Assembly (NCBI GenBank): GCA_036267635.1 | Contig: DATAVR010000089.1 | Coordinates: forward strand, 1 to 64,000 | Direction: 5' to 3' | From: JADGRB01 sp036267635 | GTDB taxonomy: Bacteria; Myxococcota_A; Polyangia; Fen-1088 | Length of the DNA stretch: 64,000 nt | In this document: positions 16,465 to 25,430 of the stretch, one piece after another | How the letters are laid out: each line of letters starts with the position of its first letter | How positions within the stretch are numbered: the stretch's first letter is position 1 | The notes under the pieces: model-generated | What the model saw: only the letters and a program-made list of their open reading frames with translations | The model's database searches: none | Told to the model about the DNA's origin: nothing | Made by a program: the position numbers and the translations under genes

Positions 16465-19400
16465 TTGCGCGCGATCCGGCTGCTCTCCCTCTGCTCTTTC
16501 GTGGTTTTCGTCGCATCTTGCGGGGGCGGCGGCGGCGGCGCAGGCACTGAGACGGGCACGGGAGGGGCCGCCGGTGCGGCCGCCTCGGGCGGCAAAGGTG
16601 GCGGCGCATCGGGCGGAACGGGGGGCGCAGCAGGCAAGGGCGCCGCGGCCGGAGCCCCCGGCACGGGCGGAGCGGCGGGTGCGGTTGGCGCCGCGGGCGC
16701 GGGCGGCGCCGTCGGTGGCGCGACCGGTGGCGTGACGGGCGCGGCCGGTGCGGGACCGGACGGGGGAACAGGGACCGACGGCGCGGTCTCGGCCTGCGCG
16801 GTGTCGAACGGCGGCTGCGATCCGCTCGTGAGCTGTACCGCCGGCGCGAGCGGCGTGGTCTGCGGCGCCTGTCCTTCGGGATACACCGGCACCGGCGCGA
16901 CGGCCTGCACCGACATCGACGAGTGCGCGACCAACAACGGCGGCTGCGACGCGCTCACGACCTGCACCAACACGCCGGGATCGCGGACCTGCAGCGCCTG
17001 TCCGCTGGGATACACGGGCACCGGCGCGACGGCCTGCACCGACATCGACGAGTGCACGACGAACAACGGCGGCTGCGACGCGCTCGCCACCTGCACGAAC
17101 ACCCCGGGCGGGTTCACCTGCGGCAACTGTCCGGCCGGGTACACCGGTGGCGGCTCCTCGGGCTGTGTGGACATCAATGAGTGCGCGACCAACAACGGTG
17201 CCTGTGACGCGCTCACGACGTGCACGAACACGCAGGGGTCGCGGACCTGCAGCGCCTGTCCGGCCGGCTACACGGGTACCGGCGCGACGGCCTGCGCCGA
17301 CGTCAATGAATGTGCCACCAACAACGGCGGCTGTGACGCGCTCGCCATCTGCACGAACACGCCGGGCGGGTTCACCTGCGGCGGCTGCCCCTCGGGCTAC
17401 ACCGGCAGCGGCGCCACGGCCTGCACCGACATCGACGAGTGCGCCACGAACAACGGCGGCTGCGACGTGCTCACCACCTGCACGAACACGGTCGGCGGGT
17501 TCACCTGCGGCAACTGCCCGGCCGGGTACACCGGCGGCGGCTCCTCCGGCTGCGTGGACATCGATGAGTGCGCGACGAACAACGGCGGCTGCGACACGCT
17601 CACCACCTGCACGAACACCCCCGGATCGCGGACCTGCAGCGCCTGTCCGTCCGGGTACACGGGGACCGGCGCGGCCGGCTGCACCGACGTCAACGAGTGC
17701 GCGACGAACAACGGCGGCTGCGACGTGCTGACGACCTGCACCAACACGCCGGGCGGGTTCACCTGCGGTGGCTGCCCGGCCGGCTATACCGGCAGCGGCG
17801 CGACCGCCTGCACCGACGTCGACGAGTGCGCGGCGAACAACGGTGGCTGTGACGGGCTCACGACGTGCACGAATGTGCCCGGCAGCTTCACCTGCGGCAA
17901 CTGCCCCTCCGGCTACACCGGAACCGGCGCCACGGGCTGCACCGACATCAACGAGTGTGCGACCAACAACGGTGGTTGCGACGCGCTCACCACCTGCACC
18001 AATGTGCCCGGTGGCTTCATGTGCGGCGGCTGTCCCATGGGCTACACGGGCGGCGGCGCGACCGGGTGTAACGACGTCGACGAGTGCGCGACGAACAACG
18101 GCGGCTGCGACCCGCTGGCCACCTGCACCAACACGCCCGGCAGCTTCAGCTGCGGCGCTTGCCCCTCCGGGTACACGGGGACCGGCGCGACCGGGTGTAA
18201 CGACGTCAACGAGTGCGCGACGAACAACGGCGGTTGCGACCCGCTCACCGCCTGCACCAACACGGCGGGGAGCTTCAGCTGCGGCGCCTGTCCGGTCGGG
18301 TACAGCGGAACCGGGGCGACGGGCTGCGTGAACATCAACGACTGCGCGCCCAACCCCTGCCAAAACGGCGGCGCCTGCACCGACGGCGTGAACTCGTTCA
18401 CCTGCGCCTGCGCCTCCGGATACGGCGGGGCGACCTGCGCCACCAATCTCACCGTCGGGACGGGTGCCGACGGCGCGGTGTCGGTCAGCTCGGGGACGAC
18501 GAACCTCAGCACGACCAACGTCGCGACCGGCCGCACCTGCGCCGACGGCGGTGACGCCGTCTCGTACTCGGTCACCGCGCTCACCAGCACCGCGGCCACG
18601 CTCCTGGCCAGCCCCGGGACCGGCTGCCTGGTGGCGAACGACGAGGTGCTGCTCATCAACCTGCAGGGGACGGCGGCCGCCAACGGCAACGTCGGTAACT
18701 ACGAGACGCTGCACGTTCTCTCGGTGGCCGGGTCGACGGTGACGTTCACCGGCGCGAAGGTCAACAGCTACGGCAATGGCGCGGCGGACGATACCAACCT
18801 GGGGACGGCGGCCACGAATCAGCGCGTCGTGCTGGTGCGCGTCCCGAACTTCTCGTCGCTGAGCATCAGCGCGGGCGCGACGTTGACGGTGAACGCCTGG
18901 GACGGAACGAAGGGGGGCGTGCTCTACGTGCGCACCTCGGGCGCCGTCACCATCGCCGGGTCGCTCACGCTCGACGGCCTCGGCTATCGGGGCGGCGCGC
19001 GCCCCACCAACACCTTCCAGGCCGGCAACCAAGGCGAGTCGTACGGTGGTCTCGGAGGATTGGGCCTACAGGCGGCGCTCCTGGGCGGCGGCGGCGGCGG
19101 TCTCGGCGACGCCTGCTCCACCGAGGGCGTGGGCGGCGGCGGCGCGGGATACGGCACGGTCGGGTCGAACGGCTTGGGCGTCAACCCGACCGCCACCGGC
19201 TGCACGGGGTTCGGGGCCGCGGTGTACGGCAACGCGACGCTGACCAAGCTGTTCTTCGGCTCGGGCGGCGGGTCGGGCGGCAACGACAACGTGCTCACCG
19301 ACAATCCGCAAGGCGGCCTCGGTGGCGGGGGCGGCGGCATTCTGGTGCTCAAGGCCTCCACCATCACGGTGGCGGGGAACCTCTCGTCGCGCGGCACCGT

Positions 19401-19677
19401 TGGTCAGGGCGACGCCGCCGCGGGCTGCTTCGGGAACTCCACCACCAATTGCTGGGACTACTCGGGCCCCGGCGGCGGTGGGGCGGGCGGCTCGATCTAC
19501 CTGTCGGGCGGCCAGCTCGCCGTCGGGACCTCGCTGGTGACCGCGGTGGCGGGCGGCGGGGGCCTCGGGGGCTCGTCCAACGGCGGCGCCGGCGGCGTCG
19601 GGCGCATCGCGCTCCGCTACGCCACCTCCATCACCGGGACCAGCGCGCCGGCCGGCGACGTGGCAGTCGGGCAGTAG
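16465..19677 (+). CDS. Large EGF-repeat surface lipoprotein with Gly-rich C-terminal domain
   Basis: A 1070-residue predicted lipoprotein. Order of parts: signal peptide with lipobox VASC followed by a Gly run (residues 1-25); a Gly/Ala-rich, collagen-like flexible linker to about 105; twelve near-identical EGF-like units of about 42 residues (each with NNGGCD and a GYTG loop), most starting with the calcium-binding signature D-[IV]-[DN]-E-C; one canonical EGF unit (CAPNPCQNGGACTDG); then a 400-residue Gly-rich beta domain rich in GGGGAGG motifs. TTG 16465 is the start: GGAGGT lies 5 bp before it. Likely a calcium-dependent adhesin; that role is inferred. Confidence 0.85.
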   Translation: MRAIRLLSLCSFVVFVASCGGGGGGAGTETGTGGAAGAAASGGKGGGASGGTGGAAGKGAAAGAPGTGGAAGAVGAAGAGGAVGGATGGVTGAAGAGPDGGTGTDGAVSACAVSNGGCDPLVSCTAGASGVVCGACPSGYTGTGATACTDIDECATNNGGCDALTTCTNTPGSRTCSACPLGYTGTGATACTDIDECTTNNGGCDALATCTNTPGGFTCGNCPAGYTGGGSSGCVDINECATNNGACDALTTCTNTQGSRTCSACPAGYTGTGATACADVNECATNNGGCDALAICTNTPGGFTCGGCPSGYTGSGATACTDIDECATNNGGCDVLTTCTNTVGGFTCGNCPAGYTGGGSSGCVDIDECATNNGGCDTLTTCTNTPGSRTCSACPSGYTGTGAAGCTDVNECATNNGGCDVLTTCTNTPGGFTCGGCPAGYTGSGATACTDVDECAANNGGCDGLTTCTNVPGSFTCGNCPSGYTGTGATGCTDINECATNNGGCDALTTCTNVPGGFMCGGCPMGYTGGGATGCNDVDECATNNGGCDPLATCTNTPGSFSCGACPSGYTGTGATGCNDVNECATNNGGCDPLTACTNTAGSFSCGACPVGYSGTGATGCVNINDCAPNPCQNGGACTDGVNSFTCACASGYGGATCATNLTVGTGADGAVSVSSGTTNLSTTNVATGRTCADGGDAVSYSVTALTSTAATLLASPGTGCLVANDEVLLINLQGTAAANGNVGNYETLHVLSVAGSTVTFTGAKVNSYGNGAADDTNLGTAATNQRVVLVRVPNFSSLSISAGATLTVNAWDGTKGGVLYVRTSGAVTIAGSLTLDGLGYRGGARPTNTFQAGNQGESYGGLGGLGLQAALLGGGGGGLGDACSTEGVGGGGAGYGTVGSNGLGVNPTATGCTGFGAAVYGNATLTKLFFGSGGGSGGNDNVLTDNPQGGLGGGGGGILVLKASTITVAGNLSSRGTVGQGDAAAGCFGNSTTNCWDYSGPGGGGAGGSIYLSGGQLAVGTSLVTAVAGGGGLGGSSNGGAGGVGRIALRYATSITGTSAPAGDVAVGQ
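16795..18440 (+). repeat. Tandem EGF-coding repeat, about 126 bp per unit
   Basis: Twelve consecutive units of about 42 codons plus one diverged unit, with strong DNA-level similarity: the words for ATNNGGCD and GYTG recur in each. Two unit subtypes alternate (PGSRTCSAC and PGGFTCG), suggesting expansion by duplication of pairs. The repeat is a likely site for slippage or recombination, and for assembly collapse, so copy number may vary. Confidence 0.9.
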
Positions 19678-19687
19678 GCGGCCTCCG

Positions 19688-19717
19688 CCGGTGGCGCACG
19701 AACCGGTGCGCCACCGG
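19688..19717 (+). terminator. Strong hairpin after the EGF lipoprotein gene
   Basis: Arms CCGGTGGCGCAC (19688-19699) and GTGCGCCACCGG (19706-19717) pair perfectly over 12 bp around a 6-base loop, 10 bp past the stop codon at 19677. There is no U-tract after it, so it may be an RNA 3'-end stabiliser or an L-shaped terminator rather than a classical one. Confidence 0.55.
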
Positions 19718-19821
19718 ACGCCTCGCCAGAGCTCGCGTCCAATGAGATCGCGGTCGGTGACGGCGCCGAACATCGCTGATCTTGCCTCGCCGCGCAGCAA
19801 GGCATGATATGGCGTTCGTCG

Positions 19822-20160
19822 ATGAACGCCGCGCACGCGCACCTGAACCCCTGGATCTATCTCTTCGCCGCGGGCGTCTGCGAGATGGGATTCACCACCT
19901 TCATGAAGCTGTCGGACGGCTTCCAGCACTGGGGCTACAACGTCGCCTTCGCGATCTGCGCGCTGCTCAGCTTTGGCCTGCTGAACCTGTCGACCCGCGA
20001 GCTGTCGCTGGGGACGGCCTACGCCGTCTGGACCGGGATCGGGGCCTTCGGCACCGCGGCGATCGGGATGGTGTTCTTCAAGGATCCGACGACGTTGTGG
20101 CGGGTGGCGTTTTTGACCACGTTGATCGGATCGATCATCGGGCTCCGGCTGGTTTCGTAG
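19822..20160 (+). CDS. Small multidrug resistance (SMR) family transporter
   Basis: A 112-residue four-helix inner-membrane protein of the SMR family, which forms antiparallel dimers and exports cationic compounds or guanidinium by proton exchange. The conserved Glu of helix 1 is in FAAGVCEMGFTTFMK, and the helix 3 signature GTAYAVWTGIGAFGTAAIGM is clear. The motif around helix 1 is closer to the SugE/Gdx branch than to EmrE, but this is a judgement by eye. ATG 19822 gives a normal length; ATG 19804 would add six residues. Confidence 0.85.
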   Translation: MNAAHAHLNPWIYLFAAGVCEMGFTTFMKLSDGFQHWGYNVAFAICALLSFGLLNLSTRELSLGTAYAVWTGIGAFGTAAIGMVFFKDPTTLWRVAFLTTLIGSIIGLRLVS

Positions 20161-20262
20161 CCTCTTCCTTCTGGTTGAAGGGCCAGCCACGGCACCGACT
20201 TGGAGGGGACTTTGGCGATCGCCATGTCGAGATTCTAGCGTCGATCGGCGCGATTGCTTGCG

Positions 20263-21255
20263 TCAGTGGCCGACGTGATCGAGCCAGTGCACCCGATCCT
20301 CGAGGCTGAGCCCGATCCGAAACGCGGTCTCTTCTTGATTGTAGGCGAGGAGGTACTCGCCGTAGCCGTGAAAGAACTGCGCGTAGACGTAGGGGGTGAA
20401 GCGCCAGAACGAAACGCGATCGTCGTAGGCGGGCCGCCACTGCGCGAAGACCTCGGTCCCTTGCCGCGCCCACAGCGCGCTCTTGCCGTGGAAATAGGTC
20501 GCGCCGACGTCGCCGCCTCCCCACCAGGCGGGGTGGTCCGGGTCGTAGCCGAGCACCAGGGTCGCCTCGCCGTAGCCGTGATAGGCGACGATGTCTTTGT
20601 TGTACTGGTCGAGGGCGAAGGGGGGAAACCAGGCCTTGAGCGCCACCGTGGTGTAGACGTCGGTGCCGAAATAGGCGCCCGCGTTCCCGTAGCCGTAGAC
20701 GCGGTTCCAGCCGCGGGAGGCGGTGCCGTCGCGGCCGTTGGACTCGTGCTCGAGCCCGACCCGCGCGCTGTCGACGAAGAGCGACACCCGGCCAGGCGCC
20801 CAGAAGACGTCGCCGTAACGCTTGAAGTACCCGTAGAAGATCTCCGGGTTGTAGTTGGAGTCGACGAAGGGGCTCGAGGTCTCGTAGAGGTTCCAGAGCG
20901 ACTTCTGGGTGTAGCCGAAATAGACCGAGTGGTTGGTGTGGTTCGGCCAGAGATCGAACTTCAAGCTGAACTGGAACTTCACCTCGGTCGTGTCGGAGAA
21001 GCCGCTGATGATGTAGTTGTCTTTGTACCCGGTGAGGATGATCCGGTAGTCGAGCTTCCAGGCCTTGGCGTAAGGCGTCTGGACCAACGCGGCGGCCGGC
21101 TCGTCGGGGATCGGCGCCGACTGGAGCGTCGAGATCGGCGCCCGCGATGCCGGCGGAGGCCCGGCCGACTGCGCGGCCGCCGTGCCCACCAAGGCGAGCG
21201 AGAGGGCCGGGACCCACCACGAAAACGACAGTCCCACCCGGCGCCGCGCGCTCAT
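20263..21255 (-). CDS. pldA: Outer membrane phospholipase A
   Basis: A 330-residue outer-membrane beta-barrel phospholipase. A signal peptide ends near AAAQSAG. The family motifs are clear: YTQKSLWNLY with SSPFVDSNYNPEIFY, and the catalytic block EHESNGR followed by SRGWNRVY. His170, Ser172 and Asn184 match the spacing of the E. coli His142-Ser144-Asn156 triad. The enzyme hydrolyses phospholipids in the outer leaflet, usually when lipid asymmetry is lost, after calcium-dependent dimerisation. The HtrA-type protease gene lies 46 bp upstream in the same direction, so envelope-stress cotranscription is possible. Confidence 0.92.
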   Translation of the reverse strand: MSARRRVGLSFSWWVPALSLALVGTAAAQSAGPPPASRAPISTLQSAPIPDEPAAALVQTPYAKAWKLDYRIILTGYKDNYIISGFSDTTEVKFQFSLKFDLWPNHTNHSVYFGYTQKSLWNLYETSSPFVDSNYNPEIFYGYFKRYGDVFWAPGRVSLFVDSARVGLEHESNGRDGTASRGWNRVYGYGNAGAYFGTDVYTTVALKAWFPPFALDQYNKDIVAYHGYGEATLVLGYDPDHPAWWGGGDVGATYFHGKSALWARQGTEVFAQWRPAYDDRVSFWRFTPYVYAQFFHGYGEYLLAYNQEETAFRIGLSLEDRVHWLDHVGH

Positions 21256-21301
21256 TCGCCTGTTGGCGTTCTATCCCCAGGCCGGCTAGGTATCAAAAAA
21301 G

Positions 21302-22315
21302 TTACCGCCGGTCGCCCCGCAACGTCGGAGCGACCGACAGCGTGAGCCGCTCGGTGCCGCGGATGATCGCCAGCGGGACGGTTCGGCCGGACTGCTCCTC
21401 GGTGAGCAGCCGGTGCAGATCGTCGATCCCGGCGGTCGGCTTGCCGTCGAAGGCGACGATCAGGTCGCCGTCGCGTAGGCCGGCGCGCGCGGCCGGGCCC
21501 TCGGGCTCGACCGAGGTGACGAAGACGGCGCTCTCGGCGCCGAGCTCGTGGAAGCGCACCACGCGCCGGTGCAGCGGCACCGTCTGGCCGCCGACGCCGA
21601 GGTAGGTGCGGCGGATCCGCCCCTCGTGGATCAGCTTGCCGACCACGAAGCTGGCGGTGTTGACCGCGATGGCGAAGCAGATCCCCTGCGCGGGGAGGAT
21701 CATCGCCGTGTTGACGCCGATGACCCGGCCGTTCGAATCGCAGAGCGGCCCGCCCGAGTTCCCCGGGTTGAGCGCGGCGTCGGTCTGGATCACGTCGTCG
21801 ATGAGGCGGCCGGTCTGCGTCCGCAGCGAGCGGCCGAGCGCGCTCACCACGCCGGCGGTCACGCTGCAATCGAACCCGTAGGGGTTGCCGACAGCGACGG
21901 CGATCTGGCCGACCCGCAGCCCCGACGAATCGCCCAGCGTCGCCGGCGGGAGATCGCCGGCAAACACGCGCACCACTGCCAAGTCGGTGTCGGGATCGTC
22001 GCCCACCAGCTGCGCGGGGAGCTTGCGCCCGTCGAGCGTGGTGATGGTGATGCGCTGGGCGTCGTGCACCACGTGGCTGTTGGTCAGCACGTAGCCGTCG
22101 GGCGTGAACGCGAACCCGGAGCCGCTGCCGACCGCCCGATCGGGGCGCGGGCGGCGGCCCGGGGCGGTGCGGGTCGGCGCCCCTTCGACATCCAGGCGCA
22201 CCACCGACGGGCTCACGCGCTCGGCCACGGCGGTCACTGTCTTCGAGTAGGCGTCCAGCGCGGCCGCCTCGGCCGGGACGCGCTCATCGGCGGCGAGATT
22301 CTTCACTACCTGCAT
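21302..22315 (-). CDS. HtrA/DegP-like serine protease with PDZ domain, no signal peptide
   Basis: A 337-residue trypsin-like protease with one C-terminal PDZ domain (about 235-330). Catalytic triad: His81 (TNSHVV), Asp111 (DTDLAVV) and Ser187 (NPGNSGGPL). The start is secure: AAGGAGA sits 6 bp before ATG 22315. The mature-looking N-terminus MQVVKNLAADERVP contains no signal peptide or membrane helix, unlike DegP/DegS/DegQ, so it may act in the cytoplasm or be exported another way. It lies upstream of pldA and divergent from a lipoprotein gene across 190 bp. Confidence 0.9.
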   Translation of the reverse strand: MQVVKNLAADERVPAEAAALDAYSKTVTAVAERVSPSVVRLDVEGAPTRTAPGRRPRPDRAVGSGSGFAFTPDGYVLTNSHVVHDAQRITITTLDGRKLPAQLVGDDPDTDLAVVRVFAGDLPPATLGDSSGLRVGQIAVAVGNPYGFDCSVTAGVVSALGRSLRTQTGRLIDDVIQTDAALNPGNSGGPLCDSNGRVIGVNTAMILPAQGICFAIAVNTASFVVGKLIHEGRIRRTYLGVGGQTVPLHRRVVRFHELGAESAVFVTSVEPEGPAARAGLRDGDLIVAFDGKPTAGIDDLHRLLTEEQSGRTVPLAIIRGTERLTLSVAPTLRGDRR

Positions 22316-22505
22316 CGGGATCTCCTTTCGCCGAGGCCTTTAGCTCCCGGCGGGTGCTCGTCCGTGGGCGTGAGCCACACGTCGCCACAGACAATAAGCG
22401 CGGCGACCTGCCCGTCAAACGCGCCGCCGATGAGCGACGCGGCGAGAGGCTTTCCCTCCGGCGCTCGAGCGGGCATTGTGGAGCTGAACCTGGGAGGCAG
22501 GCACC

Positions 22506-23807
22506 GTGGCGCGAACGTCGAGGCGAGGGGGATTGATGGTGGTGGTGGCGGCTATTTGCGCCGCCGCGCTCGGATGTCAGCGACGCTCGCTTCAGCCGTC
22601 GGGCGGGCGCGGCGACACCTGGGTCGCCGTTCCGACCCCCCACGACGGCGCCGCGAACGACGCGACCAAGGCCGCTGGCGACGGCGGCCGGGCGACCGCC
22701 GTCGACGCGTCCAGCGTGCCGAACGGCGCCGCCTGCGCGAGCGACGACGGCTGCCAGAGTCAGTCCTGCGTCGAGGGGGTTTGTTGCTCGAGCCCGTGCG
22801 CCGGCGGCTGCCTGACCTGCTCGTCACCGGGCGCCGTCGGCACCTGCGTCAGGCGGGCAGGGGGCGCGGCGCCGCGCTTGCCGGCCGACTGCCCGACCAG
22901 CGACCCCGTCACCTGCGGGTTGGACGGATTGTGCGACGGCGCGGGCGCCTGTCGGTCGTACCTGGGGAACGTCTGCGTCCCCGGCACCTGCTCGGGCGAC
23001 ACCGTCGTTGGCGCGGCGGTTTGCAACGGCGAGGGCGTTTGCCAGCCGGGCGCCGCGGTCCTGCTCTGCAATCCGTACGGCTGCGACCCCCAGGCCGGTC
23101 GGTGCCTGACCTCCTGCCTGACCGACGCCGACTGCGCCGCCGGCGTTCACTGTCAAGGCGGCGTTTGCGGTACGCCGGCGACCGGTTCTTGCAACGCGAG
23201 TGGCGACTGCCTGTCGGGAAATTGCGTCGACCACGTCTGCTGCAACACCACGTGCGCGGGCCCGTGCCTCTCCTGCGCGCTCCCCGGTCGAATCGGAACC
23301 TGCTCGCCCGTTGCCTCCGGGGCGGTCGACCCGCGCGGGATCTGCGTCGATCAAGGACCGGCCAGCTGCGGGAAGAGCGGCACCTGCGACGGCGTGGGGG
23401 GATGCGCCCTCTATCCGCAGGGGTCGGTCTGCGCGGCCTCTTCGTGCACGGGAGCGCTCTGGACGGGACCGGGCACCTGCGACGGCCTGGGGACCTGCCA
23501 GCCCGGTGGGCAGGCCTCGTGCGCGCCGTTCACCTGTGCTCCGCAGGGGAACGTCTGCCACACGATCTGCGTCAGCTCGGACGATTGCGTCTCCGGCAGT
23601 GCCTGCGCGCCGAACGGCCTCTGCAGCATCCACTCGCTGACGGCCCCCTGCACGGCGGACGGCGAGTGCGAAAGCGGCTTCTGCGCGCAGGGCATCTGCT
23701 GCGCGACCAAATGCGAGGGCGCTTGCTTCTCCTGCGCGCTGGCCGGAACGCTCGGGACCTGCGAGCCGGTCCCCGGACCCCCGGACGCCGCCGCCTGCGC
23801 CGAGTAG
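22506..23807 (+). CDS. Cys-rich repeat lipoprotein
   Basis: A 433-residue predicted lipoprotein: GTG start with GGGAGG 8 bp upstream, signal helix and lipobox AAALGC. The mature part carries three copies of a Cys-rich module (for example CNASGDCLSGNCVDHVCCNT, then CAGPCLSCALPGRIGTC) separated by CDG/CQPG-type units. This module is common in lipoproteins of Sorangium and relatives and is the main taxonomic hint in this part of the window. No catalytic motif. Probably surface-exposed and disulfide-rich; function unknown. Confidence 0.8.
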   Translation: MARTSRRGGLMVVVAAICAAALGCQRRSLQPSGGRGDTWVAVPTPHDGAANDATKAAGDGGRATAVDASSVPNGAACASDDGCQSQSCVEGVCCSSPCAGGCLTCSSPGAVGTCVRRAGGAAPRLPADCPTSDPVTCGLDGLCDGAGACRSYLGNVCVPGTCSGDTVVGAAVCNGEGVCQPGAAVLLCNPYGCDPQAGRCLTSCLTDADCAAGVHCQGGVCGTPATGSCNASGDCLSGNCVDHVCCNTTCAGPCLSCALPGRIGTCSPVASGAVDPRGICVDQGPASCGKSGTCDGVGGCALYPQGSVCAASSCTGALWTGPGTCDGLGTCQPGGQASCAPFTCAPQGNVCHTICVSSDDCVSGSACAPNGLCSIHSLTAPCTADGECESGFCAQGICCATKCEGACFSCALAGTLGTCEPVPGPPDAAACAE

Positions 23808-23920
23808 CTGAGCCGGTCGAGGCCGCCACCGCCGAGCCTGCGCTTCGGCTTGCCCTGTCCGGGCGAACGCGCAGCTTTAGGTGGGGTGTCTCCGTGGCGC
23901 GCGGGAAAGGAGTCAGTCGG

Positions 23921-24814
23921 ATGTCATCCACCGAAAGAAGCTCCGAAGGAAGCTCGGGCAGGGAGAGGCCGACCGCGCGGAACATCGCATCCGGCCTCAT
24001 GCTCGGCGCGGCTCTGTTGATGGGCGCCGGTACACCTGCGTTTGCGCAAAATAGAGGCGGAGGCGGGCATCCACACGGCGGGGGCGCTCCCAGCCACGGG
24101 GGCGGGCAGCCGCACAGCATGCCCGCGCGACCGGCGCCCCCGGCGCGGCACTACAACGCGCCGCAGACCCGCAACAACGCCCCTCGCTACAACAACGCGC
24201 CGCAAAGGCACTACAACGCGCCGCCAAACCGGGCTCGGACGAACGTGACGGTGAACAGGAACCGCGACGTCTACGTGCGGCGGAACACCGTCGTGCGGCC
24301 GGCGCCACGCCCGTACGGCCGTGCCCCCTACGCCTACGGCGGCCGCCGCTACTATGCCTATCACCCGTACGTTTATCACCGCTACAGGCCCTACTATTAC
24401 GGGCCGGCGTTCCATCCCTTCGGCTTCGTGGCCGCGACGCTGGCTGCGACGGCGATCGCGGTGACGGTGGCCAGCCAGCCCTACAGCTACGACCAGGGAG
24501 TCTGGTACGCGCCGGCCCCGGACGGCGGCTACGCGGTGGTGACGGCGCCGGTCGGCGCGACCGTCGCGGCGCTGCCACCGGGCGCGGTCGCCGTCAGTCC
24601 GAACGTCTACTACTACGGCGGCGCGTACTACCAGGCGGGCCCCGGCGGTTACGCCGTCGTCGCGCCGCAGGCCGGGATGGTGGTCGACGAGCTGCCGCCG
24701 GGCGGCGAAGAGGTGAGCATCGGCGCGCAGACGTACGTGCGGTTCGGCGAGACCTACTACCAGCCGTTCGAGCAGGACGGCCGCGCGAGGTACGAGGTCG
24801 TGCAGGTTCAGTAG
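23921..24814 (+). CDS. DUF6515-like secreted protein
   Basis: A 297-residue secreted protein. A signal peptide at about residues 20-44 ends at AFAQN. A His/Gly/Asn/Arg-rich low-complexity region follows (repeats of HYNAP and NNAPRYNNAP), then a Tyr-rich stretch (RYRPYYYGPAF), a hydrophobic helix and a C-terminal domain with YYYGGAYYQ, VDELPPGGEE and YVRFGETYYQPF, typical of DUF6515. ATG 23921 is chosen because AAAGGAG lies 9 bp before it. Likely envelope-associated; function unknown. Confidence 0.75.
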   Translation: MSSTERSSEGSSGRERPTARNIASGLMLGAALLMGAGTPAFAQNRGGGGHPHGGGAPSHGGGQPHSMPARPAPPARHYNAPQTRNNAPRYNNAPQRHYNAPPNRARTNVTVNRNRDVYVRRNTVVRPAPRPYGRAPYAYGGRRYYAYHPYVYHRYRPYYYGPAFHPFGFVAATLAATAIAVTVASQPYSYDQGVWYAPAPDGGYAVVTAPVGATVAALPPGAVAVSPNVYYYGGAYYQAGPGGYAVVAPQAGMVVDELPPGGEEVSIGAQTYVRFGETYYQPFEQDGRARYEVVQVQ

Positions 24815-24858
24815 TCTCGATTTGACAGGATTGAGCCTATGACGGACGCTTGGGGCGC

Positions 24859-25260
24859 ATGGGTTCGCGGAGATTCTCCGTTTGGCAGAAGGTGGTGGCG
24901 CTGGCGCCGCTGCTGCTGCTGGCGGTCTATCTGCCCGGCCAGATGATGCTCCGGTGCCGGATCGACGGACAGCTCCGGCCCCTTTGCTGTTGCCCTCAAG
25001 CCGAAAAGACCCAAGAGACGGGGCCGGTCGTGAAGGCGCAGGACTGCTGCGAGCGCGAGCTGAGCGTCAGCCAGCGGCCGGCCGTCGAGCCCGACCAGCG
25101 GGCCGCCGAGCTGGTCCTGGCGCCGTCGTCGTTCCTGGCGGCTCTTCCGAGCGCCGCGCCCCTCGCCGAGCCTGATCGCTCCGACTCGACCTGGCAGGCG
25201 CAGGGCCCTCCGCGTGACGGTCCGCCGATCGTTCTTCTGAAGCACGCGTTCCTGATCTGA
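24859..25260 (+). CDS. Small Cys-rich membrane-anchored protein leading a metal efflux operon
   Basis: A 133-residue protein: one N-terminal membrane helix (VVALAPLLLLAVYLPG), then a Cys cluster CRIDGQLRPLCCCPQ and a second pair in AQDCCER, and a Pro/Ala-rich tail. I recognise no named family. Its position 170 bp before the TolC-like gene of a Cu/Ag-type efflux operon, and its six Cys on the outer side of the membrane, suggest metal binding. That is inference. The start could also be TTG 24850. Confidence 0.6.
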   Translation: MGSRRFSVWQKVVALAPLLLLAVYLPGQMMLRCRIDGQLRPLCCCPQAEKTQETGPVVKAQDCCERELSVSQRPAVEPDQRAAELVLAPSSFLAALPSAAPLAEPDRSDSTWQAQGPPRDGPPIVLLKHAFLI

Positions 25261-25430
25261 GCCTCGGCGCCGAGCGCCGACCTCCGCACGCCCGAACGTA
25301 TCGACGCGGCGGGCGCTGAAGACGTCGGCCGTGAGCAGCTGCGCTGCGTATCCGCGCGCATAGCTCTTTTTTCGCGCCTGTCCCGCGCCTGTTCCACGCC
25401 TGCCTGTTGGTCTTTCTCTAGGAGCCGTTC

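Noticed and set aside
16447..19032. Antisense open frames over the EGF repeats
   Set aside because: Repeat-driven stop-free frames with periodic composition; no start signals and no domain.
21548..23920. Plus-strand open frame running antisense to the HtrA gene and into the Cys-rich lipoprotein
   Set aside because: Composition is shadow-like (His/Arg-rich); only its last part from 23921, with a ribosome site, is a real gene.
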